From assembly GCA_944470555.2 (NCBI GenBank), contig OX104130.1, forward strand, positions 65,663,160 to 65,727,159: DNA of 64,000 nucleotides. The letters run 5' to 3'. Source of the DNA: Heterobilharzia americana. Its lineage: Eukaryota > Platyhelminthes > Trematoda > Strigeidida > Schistosomatidae. The notes under the pieces are model-generated. The model saw only the letters and a program-made list of their open reading frames with translations. It had not been told where the DNA came from and searched no databases. Shown here one piece after another: positions 31,036 through 41,229 of this stretch (positions within the stretch are counted from its first letter, which is position 1; each line of letters starts with the position of its first letter). The position numbers and the translations under genes are program-made.

Positions 31036-31966
31036 TCTTCAAGCTGAAATATTAATTGCTAAATTTCATCTTCTCTGTCGAGTTCACTGTACTTTGAGCA
31101 GTAAAATTACAGTCTTGTAAAATGCATTAGTCTATTTGCCGCATTCAAACCATGAATTATTATCAGAACACTTGTTTTCCTCCTGCTCCTGAAGTACAGT
31201 GGTTTATTTTCATCATCTCAAGTTCTTCACATTTTTAATGTTTTATAGCTAGTTACGATGCTTATAGTTATAAATAATATTTAAAAAGTAATTAAAACGC
31301 TTTATTACATCATAAAATGATGTAGAATTGAGAGAAAAACATTATCAATTATTAAAACGTTTGTTATACATTTTAGTTAACTATTCATAGAACATATCAT
31401 ATTTCAGTCAGCTATAGTGAATTCCTCCACACTTTCAATCATACAGACAAATCTCATGTGCAGATTTCATATACACTCGACGATGTGTGCATGCAACTAA
31501 ATTAAAATGTTTTGTAGAAACTAAAAGCAGCTTGAATGGCTATACACCTAGATTGGAAAATAAACAATTTTGTATTTGATACACAAAACTACTTGATCTG
31601 AAAATTATCACACAGTTATACATTTTGTAAGACTAGATGTATCCTTAAGCACTTAACATTAGAAATGCCCAGACAAATTGAGTTGGAAAAAACATTTTCC
31701 TTTGAAAGGCAATTCTACCTGCTACATGCAACACTTTTGATTACTATTCCTGTAAAAAACGCTCATGTTGCGAATGCAATATCAATAATACTATCAACAA
31801 CTAGTAGCATACTCAAGACATCTGAAAGGTATAAAGAAGTTTGCTGAAATAAATGTTGAAAGCTTCCCTGAATATATATATCACTCTTATCATTGTGAGT
31901 TTCAGTCACTGCTGTATCTTGCAGAAACAATCTTTATTTCTTTATAAACCGTACAGATTATATCTT
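31036..31966. other. AT-rich, nothing recognised
   Basis: No gene or repeat seen; open frames such as 31665-31847 lack motifs. Confidence 0.4.
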
Positions 31967-32092
31967 AGTGGCCTGCTTAAATTTTGGGCTACCAAAAGTA
32001 GTTCATCGAATTTCGCCTTTTTTACTTGTTTTACTCATTCAAATATAAAAAAGATTGTATGAAGTAATCTCGCGCACCCTTAAAATGTCTTC
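31967..32092 (+). repeat. Unclassified direct repeat, copy 2
   Basis: Second copy of the 30818-30935 repeat, about 1.15 kb downstream in the same orientation, with several small insertions. Confidence 0.6.
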
Positions 32093-32429
32093 AACTTATC
32101 TTTAGACGGGTTAACAACAAGACTACAAGAAAATACCACAATAGACGCCAACTGGCCTCTGAACGTGCAATAGTGCATCATATAGCTGTTACTGGAACAC
32201 GTAGCTAGAACAGAAATTTTTCATACTGGGTGAATGAAAATCCACCACCAAACTTACATGAGCTTTTCCATCCAAGCCAAGTGTAACAACATACAAACTA
32301 CATGATGATCTAAAAGCGATTGATTTTTGTGCATTACTGCGTGTCATACTGTTACCATTAACGTTATTTAACTGCCATGGTTATTTAGTTGGAAAATATT
32401 GTACAATTAGTAAATTTGTTGAAATACCA

Positions 32430-33490
32430 CACTGAGAATTCCAAGCATGAAGGAAGATTAGAAGGTAATGATAGGTAAGGGAGGTGGATAGCAGTCTGAG
32501 GAAACTTGAGTGCTGATCGAGTTGTGAGGGCGGTTGACACTTCCCGGCTGCTCACACCATGGAAGGCCACTTCTTCTCAAGGTACCTGAAAGAGATTTGT
32601 GTGACCACAGAGCCCATCGGACATCTACTTGAGGCCTGTCACACCCAGCCTTTTGAGTATGATTACTTTGAACTTTTGTATTTTTGGGACCGGATGGTCG
32701 AAAAGAAACGATAAATGAACCAACACCACTGGCCCGGCAGACCGTGGGGCACGGTGGAGTGTGTTATTTTGCGCCGAAAATTTCTAACCTCCCCCACCCA
32801 CCTCCACTGAGAAGGCAGCATCAGCATGGAACTGCTGGTCATTCAAGGGAAACACCTTACTGCTGTCACACCCCATCCAGCTAGCAGCAGTACAACTTTG
32901 CCCTCAGACCCTCTCATAGTATAGTAATTTACACCAAAACGGTAACTGCTTTTCGCTTAACCACTATCCAACAGACCTTTCTGGTATGGTGGAACCTCGA
33001 AGGAACAAGTGTTCCACCAGCATAGCTGGTTGGGTCATTGTGATATGCAAGCCCGACCACCACGTCAAGGTAGCAGCTATCGGTCAGGTCAGCCAAAGTA
33101 GGTCCAAGTTGGAAAAAGGCTCCAGGTGACCAGAATAAAATATGACATCAATGTATGAAGTTTTTGACTGTTGGTCTGAGTCATATGGTTCAATGCTGAC
33201 TGTGTGGTTGTGGTCTGCGGGACAAGAGGAACTAGTGGTTGGAGACTCTAAGTGATATGACTGAGAACCGATGTGAGTGGCGCAGATGTATACACACATT
33301 ATCCTCATCTTGAGGCTATACAGAATCTCACCATTTTGTCATCCTTCCTTTCTTTCTCCTCGTACTTCATATTTCTTTTGAGTGAATTTTCTTATCTTCA
33401 TCTTTCACTTCACTACCTTTCTACTTGATGTACTGATATGAGCTGTGGCAGCTCAGACTATTAGGCAGTAATGCCTGGTCCTATGTTGAT
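32430..33490 (+). mobile_element. SR2/RTE-like deletion derivative: 5' UTR joined to 3' end
   Basis: 32430-33080 resembles the long GC-richer 5' leader of schistosome SR2/RTE-like elements (GGCCCGGCAGACCGTGGGGC, CCTCCCCCACCCACCTCC, GACCACCACGTCAAGG). From 33083 it passes directly into the 3' end (TCAGCCAAAGTAGGTCCAAG) that is nearly identical to the reverse complement of 37335-37745. The endonuclease and reverse transcriptase are missing, so it looks like an internally deleted, non-autonomous copy. The leader assignment is from memory of the family. Confidence 0.6.
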
Positions 33491-33989
33491 ATTGATGATG
33501 AGAATTCCACTGTGCTGAAAGCTGTTGTGTGGAATCATATGACTGTTATTACCATTATTTTTTAAATGAATGTGGGTAATATTTTATGAATCATCAAATT
33601 ATTTAGAAAATTATAGAAGACTAACGGTCATAGATGTAAGACAGGAGGCGATTAAGTGAATGAATAAGGTGTGATTTCATCTAAAAGAAGTTGAATGAAA
33701 ATTATATGAAGCAACAAATGTGAATATCAGTCACACATAATATGATATGATAAGGATTAAGAGATATGAATTTGTTATGACAAAATGAAATGGATTGAAA
33801 TTGAACAAGATAAAGATAAGTAAGTGCTAATTGTATGAAACATGTGGTCAAAATGGTGGGTTAGGTTCAGACTAATGAAAGAGACCTTACAAACAGTTTG
33901 TGTACACATACTTCTGGTTTAAGTTCATGCATCGCCAAGGCTTCTGAGACAAGAAATAAGAGTATCTGCGCACCTTTTGATAAGTTTAA

Positions 33990-34250
33990 TTTCACCTTGC
34001 ATGACAATCGCGCAATGTCACGAAATGACAGGAGTTGGAAGCTGTAGACCGCCGAACTTCTACCCAGTGGCTGAATGGCTAACATGTTCACCGTGAAACC
34101 TGAAAGTCTTGAGTTCGATCCTTAGCCGGGTCATGGGTGCCTACTGATGTGGAGTCCTACACTAAAATCAAACTGGTGTCCGGTGCTTTGAGGTTTTCAG
34201 TGGTTCTTCAAATGATGCCAGTTCGTATTCAGTGCTACTCTGAAAATATA
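33990..34250 (+). repeat. Hammerhead SINE family B, copy 12
   Basis: Has the A box AGTGGCTGAATGG, B box TTGAGTTCGATCC and 3' segment. The ribozyme reads CUGAUGUGGAGUCC with an insertion inside the core and CAAAC for GAAAC, so it should be inactive. Confidence 0.75.
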
Positions 34251-34309
34251 ATAATCTAATGAAGTGTAAAAGAGCAAATCTTGTGCACTGTGGTAGGATG
34301 TAATTCCAT

Positions 34310-35300
34310 TTTTATCGACTTATTAGATTTACCACATACTGGAACAGTATTGATTACTGGATCAAGTTTCGGACATAATTTATGTTGTCCATAGTCATAA
34401 CAAGATAATTACACAACTTTATATAGTCCTAATCTCCTCGCCCTCTTTGTGATATGAGTAGTAAGATTTTCCATATATTAGCAAAAGATGCTGAGTCATT
34501 CATGTTGCATGTATTAAGTGTTGATTCGATAAACATAGATTCAATTATCAATCATTCCATCCACCCTGCTATGTTACTTTTAAGGATTTTCGCCCTGTCC
34601 CATCCTATTGTGTGGTTACGTGTAGTCGTGCGGAGAACTATGGCTGAGCTGTTTTCTAAATTCTTTACTTTCCTGGTATCTACCAATTTTGACCTAGCTA
34701 GGATTTTGTTTTCGGATAACCTAGTTGACCCGAGTCGACTACTTTGACTTGGCAGTCGTTGGAAGGGATTTGGTAATCTACTTTTTTCTGCTTAACTCGA
34801 TCATTAGAACCTTTTAACCTACAAAGTTTATTTCTAAGTTTAAATCCCACTCTAATCGCAGATGTATTACGAATCCTACGCAATGTCTCTTTCTTTGTAT
34901 GGTAATTCTATATAGGTTTTGAGTTCCCTCCTTATAGTATTACCACTACTATTACGAACACTACTATTTACACCTGTGTTACTAATACTAGTCATATTTT
35001 TCTTGCGATTCCTAAGAAAAATATAAATTAATTTGGAGGGGTAATTGTTGATGAATAAAGTGTCCTTAATGTATCTGGTTTCTTGTCTTAAATTTTATGT
35101 TTTACTAGTAAGTTTTTTGGCTCTATAACTGAGACATTTTACCAAACCAACTTTAACTGACATATGGTTAGACAATTTGAAGTCTAAGTAACGATTTCAA
35201 AGTCGTTTTTCTGCATTTTCTAAATTCCCATATTGTTTTCGTTTTATTCTAAAATCCAACATCGCTAATTCCCTTTAACTATTTCCTAATTCATAGGTGA
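34310..35300 (-). mobile_element. Penelope-like element, type I, decayed
   Basis: On the minus strand YLDFKLSNHMSVK, VGLVKCLSYRAKKLT, NNYPSKLI and LPYKERDIA match the RT C-terminus and linker. Frame 34883-34698 then gives FKLRNKLCRLKGSN, VDYQIPSNDCQVK. The 3' segment (34330-34440) carries the terminal motif ATTATGTCCGAAACTTGATCCAG. There are many stops and frameshifts. Confidence 0.75.
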
Positions 35301-36940
35301 ATCGAATTGTGCTGACTACCGGATTTTTCACGATAATCTCGAAATTACGTATGAACTTAAAAACCAAGTACAGATTCACATCCCAGACATAGTTACTTCT
35401 TTCGTGTGTGAACCAAAGATGCTAGCTAACTAAAGGGTTAGTAACCGTTTTCAGGAATTATATAGTTACCACGATGTATTACGTCTCTTAGTCTTCTAAC
35501 ACCGTCAACACTACATCATCATATGTCTCAGACAAATGAAAACATGGCAGTTCAGTACAATTTTTTGTAAAAATCTGTCAAATCAAGACAAGACATTGCA
35601 GTGGACCACTGCTTACCAAGTGTTAGCAAACAGGACTGATACAAAAACCTCAGTAATCGCAGTCAATATGTATATAAATAACAGTGTTTGCTGTAACGGC
35701 TTAATGAATAATTCTATTCCAACGAACTCAATACACAAAACAACGGTATTTAGAAGAATATCTCTTGAAAAGTAGTAGAACGTGGTGATTAGCCCTGTCG
35801 ACTTCTGCTGTACCACTGAGGAGAGAAAACTAAGTCATCTTTTGGTAGACTCAACTATTTTCCAAATATCATAACTGTGCATCAGAAAACCTTAGGATAC
35901 ATAGAATCTGATTTGATTGAGTTTCACTTACCAAGTTTGTACTATACAGAACTACAAACAAAAATTTTTGACCAGATGTTAATAGTTGCGTTGTATTCAT
36001 CAGAATTACTTCATAATACGAAACTTATGAAGACTCAGCTTTCACTGGAACAGTTAATAAAACGAATTTTCTTTGCAAAACTTAACTGAATAAAACTAGT
36101 ATAGCCTTAGTGATTACTCACAGAAATTTAATCACAATTTTTTGGTGGCAGTACTTATACTAAGTAGTTTTGTCAATAATCAATGATAACAACAGCTAGG
36201 ATGAACAGATATGACTGGAAAGTTAATTTTTTTCAAAAACAGAATTGTTGGATTAACTGTCGAGTTGAGGCCTGTTGGTTTGGGCGATCAACCAGTGAGT
36301 TAGGGGTTGCCGATATTTCACCAACCAAATAGTATTACAAGACAGCATATGCAACAGATATGGTCGACTTTCTTGAATACTAAACCGAACTTGGTATCCG
36401 AGTTATATTGATACAAGTAAGTGAATGAATACAGTGTATAAAACATGTATGGAATTATACTGCAGGACTGTCAATATTGTCCGTATTCTGAATTACAATA
36501 CGTGAATCATACTCTGTTGGCTTCTAATTTAACGAAACATAATATGTTCGTCAAATTTGTCGAAGTAATTCAATTTGTCCATAACTGCTGTTGAATTGCC
36601 TTTATCAGATTTAACAATTACTATATTATTATCATTCCGTAGATTATTCAGAGCTAAACTTTCAAGTTTTGTTAACTTTTGCTGTCTCCTCTTTTGTTTA
36701 TTCAGTGTTCAGTAGTTGCTACATCCACAGAGCTTAACGCTACTTCTATGCTAGGTATGACATCTGGTTTTGGATGACCTATTATCATGTTGAAGTTTAG
36801 TCCTTTTTCGAGTACTTTCGTCTCAGCTGAGCTTAAGGTTCTCGAGGAGAGATTGACTACCCACTTTGTTCTATTGATGTTTGATTTATAATTTGATGAT
36901 TTCCTGAAATATATTTTTCTTGCATTTGTTTGCTGAACTT
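35301..36940. other. AT-rich, nothing recognised
   Basis: Open frames at 35536-35775 and 35877-36089 were read on both strands; no family motif, signal or consistent exon structure was found. Confidence 0.4.
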
Positions 36941-36947
36941 TTTGATT

Positions 36948-37068
36948 TGACTGTTTCTGGATTTCTTGAAAGCAGCTGGTCTTGCTTTATCTGATGATTG
37001 TATTGAAAGATATGTTCGTCAGACAAAGCAAGATCCGTTGCTTTCAAGGAATCCAGAAATAGTCGAAA
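36948..37068. repeat. Long imperfect hairpin (about 50-bp arms)
   Basis: GACTGTTTCTGGATTTCTTG and the following 30 bases pair with 37018-37068 read in reverse, around a loop of about 16 bases. Roughly four-fifths of the arm positions are complementary, including GCTTTATCTGATGA against TCGTCAGACAAAGC. Confidence 0.75.
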
Positions 37069-37334
37069 CATAGTGTTGGCTGCAACGCTGAAACCCAGTT
37101 TTCGAGGACAAAATAGGAGAACAGACTTGAACTGAAAATCTACTGCGTAGATGTTGATGCCCAAGCCACGTATCTACATGTTTATCCAGAACAAAGATTT
37201 ATATGGTGACGAACACGCCTTTTTTCGGGACAGAATACTGAGTAGTATTAAATGTTGAGACGTTTTCATACCGGTTGACGAAGTTCAGTGGATACGTATT
37301 TTCCATTAGTATCTCTAATATCCATTCATCTATC

Positions 37335-38515
37335 TAAATCAACATAGGACCAGGCATTACTGAGTAACAGTCCGAGCTGCCACAGCTCATATCAACACAT
37401 CAAGTAGAAAGGTAGTGAGGTGAAAGATGAAGATAAGAAAATTCACTCAAAAGAAATATGAAGTACGAGGAGAAAGAAAGGAAGGATGACAAAATGGTGA
37501 GATTCTGTATAGCCTCAAGATGAGGATAATGTGTGTATACATCTGCGCCACTCACATCGGTTCTCAGTCATATCACTTAGAGTCTCCAACCACTAGTTCC
37601 TCTTGTCCCGCAGACCACAACCACCCAGTCAGCATCGACCCACATGGCTCAGACCAACAGTCAAAAACTTCATACATTGATGTCATATTTTATTCTGGTC
37701 ACCTCGAGCCTTTTTCCAACCTGGACCTACTTTGGCCAACATTGTATGAAGAGGCAGACGGTGACTAGGTATACGTAACACAAGTCCCAACCATCTCATT
37801 CGATGAAGGTTCATAACCTCGTCAACTGATTTATCTCTTCTCCCTAAAACTCTACACCTGACATCTACGTTATGCACGTGGTGACACTACGGAATACGGC
37901 CTATACTACGAAGGTAACGGTGGTAAGCCTTCTCATGTCTTCCACCCTCAATGGCCATGTTTCACAGCTATACAGCAAAAGAGACCGGACTGCTGTGCAG
38001 TATACGCGACCCTTATTAGACAATCGGATTTCACGGCAGGGCCACATGTGGCATAAGTTGCAACCGAGCCTTCTGTATTCGTACACAAAATTCGTTGGCC
38101 AGTGAGCCGCCGGAGCAGGGTTAATCCTACTTTCCAGGAAAGTGAAGTGGTCGACAAACTCAACCACAATGCTCTATATTGTTAGCCGAGGCACCGTTGA
38201 AGACCAATCCTGGAGCAACAATTTGCATTTGGGTGGTGAGAAACGCATCCCAAACATTCTCAAATTGCCACTTAAAGTGTCCAGAGGACTCTGCATCTTG
38301 TCAGCGTTTTCGCCTAGCATGACTATGTCATCTGTATATTCTAGGTCTAACGAAAATTCTCCAGCGATTAGGTCGACCTCTGTGTAATCAGGTGACAAGA
38401 GGGAAACCCCTATAAGAATATCTATGATAAAATTGAATAAGAATGGAGAGAGTGGGCACCCTTGGCGGACATCCCTCGATGAGTACAGCTCCCCGGACAT
38501 CTCACCACAGGCTCT
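37335..38515 (-). mobile_element. SR2/RTE-like LINE, RT C-terminus to 3' end
   Basis: On the minus strand, frame 38500-38174 gives SSRDVRQGCPLSPFLFNFII and LEYTDDIVML (the FADD-type motif C altered to YTDD). Frame 38167-37901 gives RRLGCNLCHMW and GRVYCTAVRSLLLYSCETWP. Frame 37877-37683 gives RRVLGRRDKSVDEVMNLHRMRWLG. These are consecutive parts of an RTE-like polyprotein. The 3' end at 37335-37745 matches 33083-33490 in inverted orientation. Confidence 0.82.
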
Positions 38516-38519
38516 AACA

Positions 38520-38890
38520 TGCCCAGTGTCTCTAATAAGAATTTGATTTCTTCTCCTAATGTGTGTTATGCAGATAGGTTGTGTTCTTTTAAATAAGCAT
38601 TTTACAAAACCTCATTTGTGCTGTCTTGGATAGAAACTATGAACTTTTAGGTATTTTCCAGTCAACGTAGGTTTTCTATACACTGATCTTTTTATCGAAC
38701 TATCTCTCCTACTAGTTATTGACATGACAAAAAAAGGAACCTGATTATTACTTTCTACTTCCAACGACAAACTGATATGACTTTGTATGGTGTTAATTCT
38801 CTTTAAAAGGCTTGGTGCATCCTCATGTTTGTCGTATTTTACTAAGGTATCATCAACGTATCTTTTGTAACAATGGTCTTAAAAGACTAC
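38520..38890 (-). mobile_element. Penelope-like RT fragment, third lineage
   Basis: The minus strand reads RYVDDTLVKYDKHEDAPSLL, ISLSLEVESNNQVPFF, KRSVYRKPTLTGKYLK and GFVKCLFKR, a Penelope reverse transcriptase from motif C to the YRKPT region. It abuts the SR2/RTE-like fragment at about 38515 in the same orientation. Confidence 0.72.
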
Positions 38891-38894
38891 CTAA

Positions 38895-39160
38895 ATAAAT
38901 CAAAATCTTAAAAGAAACTTCAATGAAAAACCCATATCCCCTGAAGTTCATCGGACGGTATGAAAATGTCTCATCGATGTGTACTACTCAGTATTCTGTC
39001 CTGAGAAAGAAATTCTACATCACACCATCGCATAAAGGGGAATCAAACAGTATGATCCTAAGACGAAGGTTTAATTCAGTTATTAAAACAACGTACTCTG
39101 CAGCCGAGCTCAATATTATAGAAAAATACATAACTCTTACCCATTAATCCTAATCCAACT
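38895..39160 (+). mobile_element. Penelope-like linker fragment
   Basis: Frame 38923-39147 encodes FYITPSHKGESNSMILRRRF and NSVIKTTYSAAELNIIEKY, the type of linker that precedes the endonuclease in Penelope-like proteins. It is head-to-head with the minus-strand RT fragment, suggesting a rearranged copy. Confidence 0.5.
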
Positions 39161-39454
39161 TTAAAATAGCTTCTTTTTCAATTCCGTCATCAGTCTCTGC
39201 AACTGTAAGAACCAAAAAACACTCAGCAACTATATCCATACATGGGTATGGATAACATTTGTTGCATGAAAGCTGGTGACGTGAAATACCCATTGTAATC
39301 AAGTGCTTTAGAAAGTGAGATAAACCTACTGAGTAACCACGAATGATATCATCTAACTAGCTTAACCTTAATAAGTGAGACTGAATTGAAGACCATCAGT
39401 TAAAAGTCAAGATCCTAAACCAGTAGTAGGTCGAAGTCCCTTCTGTGCAATCTG

Positions 39455-39965
39455 TTGTGGTGGTGGTTGACGTTCTGAGTTGTGTTAGAGTCTATTCATT
39501 TGTGCGTTAGGTTCGTATCATTCGTAGACTACTAGGCTTGTATCGCTCGTGACGAGTCTATTTTGAAACGGACCCATTACGCTTGGAGAAATCGATGGAG
39601 CAGCAGCTCAAATTGAATGAGTTGCTTGCTGGCTTATGAATACTTTACCCAGTCGATTCATCTCCAGCCAATGACAACGTCGGTAGCAGCATATCCAAAT
39701 TCGTCTACGACCCAGATGAAAACATAACATTCGAAGACTCGTTCAAAAAAGACTTCGCAAACAGAGACAACGCATGGAAGATCAAACTGTTGTTGAGACA
39801 GTAAAAGCTTTATGTCGAGGGTCTCTCTTCTCTTCCTGTCTTCGCGCGTCGGTTGTATTGTTGTGGTGGTGGTTGACGTTCTGATTTGCATTAGAGTCTA
39901 TTCGTTTGTGCATTAGGTTCGTACCGGTCGTAGTCTGCTAGGCTCGTATCGTTCGTAAACTGCTA
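39455..39965 (+). mobile_element. LTR-retrotransposon relic: gag fragment between direct repeats
   Basis: A frame from ATG 39595 to TAA 39804 (one internal TGA) reads MEQQLKLNELLAGL, ISKFVYDPDENITFEDSFKK and WKIKLLLRQ, resembling the N-terminus of Gypsy-type gag. About 90-100 bp directly repeated sequences begin TTGTGGTGGTGGTTGACGTTCTGA at 39455 and 39861 and continue through GAGTCTATTC and TCGTATC. The repeats may be leader or LTR pieces. Confidence 0.6.
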
Positions 39966-40941
39966 GGTTGATTATAGCACAATCATTATTACAAAACAAT
40001 TGTTACTCCATTAAATTAACTATTTAAAGAGAATTCTAAACTTACGAAGGCAGAACAAACGTCAATAATACAGTGAAGTTACTGTGATATCTGTTCATGG
40101 TAACATCTATATTGGACTCATTTGGCAGAATGATTAACATTGGTCTTATCACTTCTTAATATTACATCATAATGATAAGAACATTTACAAACACACGTGA
40201 AGCATGTGGTAAAAGAACCACAATAACTATGAGACAAACGATGGGCGGTTATAATAAACATAATCATAATAATAATGGTAATAATAGAAGTAAAACCACA
40301 TATGAACAATCCACTTCAAGTCAAAGTACAGAAAAATAAGCTAAAACAATGTATACGTGTTCTTAATGTGTAAAACTAATAAAAGAAAGTGACAGTTCCT
40401 CTGATGGTAATATGATGTGTGAGATGATATAAAGATATAGCAGAAAATGATAATTCAATCTAAAAATATGAAATAACCCATTGATCGTATGTTAAGTAAT
40501 ATAGTAGACTGATTTATAAATATTACGTAACAGTGGAATTTGAACTTGTAAACTTCATTTTGAACGTGTAAGTCAAATGTTTAAACTTTTCATCCAGAAA
40601 GATTCAGGCATGTAATTGCTGAATAAAATGGACTGTTCTCAGAGTATTACGAGAGAACAGGAAATAACTAATTAAACTGATTATTTGGAGATATGTCAAG
40701 TTATATAATCAAAAGAAAAAGAAAAGCAATGAGAGAAAGTAACTTTATAAAATGATAAGCAAATGACCTTGAAAACACATACCATAGAGAGAAAAGAGGG
40801 GAACAAAAGAGAATTCATAAGGGAGAAAAATATGAAACACAAGTTTGTTTGACATCACTATACAAAGGAATGATTGTTATAGACAACAATACAAATAGTA
40901 CCTTTGGTTTTGAATTCTTGAAATTATAATAAGTATCATTA
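39966..40941. other. Region downstream of the Rab4-like gene, nothing recognised
   Basis: AT-rich, includes the probable 3' UTR of the minus-strand Rab4-like gene. No second gene seen. Confidence 0.45.
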
Positions 40942-41229
40942 TTAACAGTTACATTGATATGAAAGAGTTGAATCATTTTGTACATGTACCTGTGGGATAG
41001 AATTCAGTTTTGGACGATCAGTAAATGTTAAACCACGAGGTTGTTTAGTACATTTTAAACGATCTGGGTCTAATTCACCATTTTTAATCCTCAAGATTAG
41101 TTTACGAACACATTGAGTAAAGGCTTCTTCAACATTTTCACCAGTGAATGCTGATGTCTCTAAAAACTGTAAGTCATTATCTTGAGCGAATTCGCTAGCT
41201 TCCCATTGAGTAACTTGTCCACTAGTATC
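40942..41229 (-). CDS. rab4: Rab4-like exon 3 (C-terminal, CNC end)
   Basis: The minus-strand acceptor is TTTTAG ending at 41230. The exon encodes [30 protein letters not shown] and NGELDP, then a variable tail ending QCNC and TAA at 40944-40942. A GTACAT at 40989 could be a donor, but reading through it gives the expected prenylation motif, so no further intron is proposed. Confidence 0.92.
   Translation of the reverse strand, partial: DTSGQVTQWEASEFAQDNDLQFLETSAFTGENVEEAFTQCVRKLILRIKNGELDPDRLKCTKQPRGLTFTDRPKLNSIPQVHVQNDSTLSYQCNC

Noticed and set aside
40988..40989. Possible splice donor GTACAT before the last Rab4-like codons
   Set aside because: Reading through gives the expected CxC prenylation end (QCNC) and a stop, so an extra exon is unnecessary.
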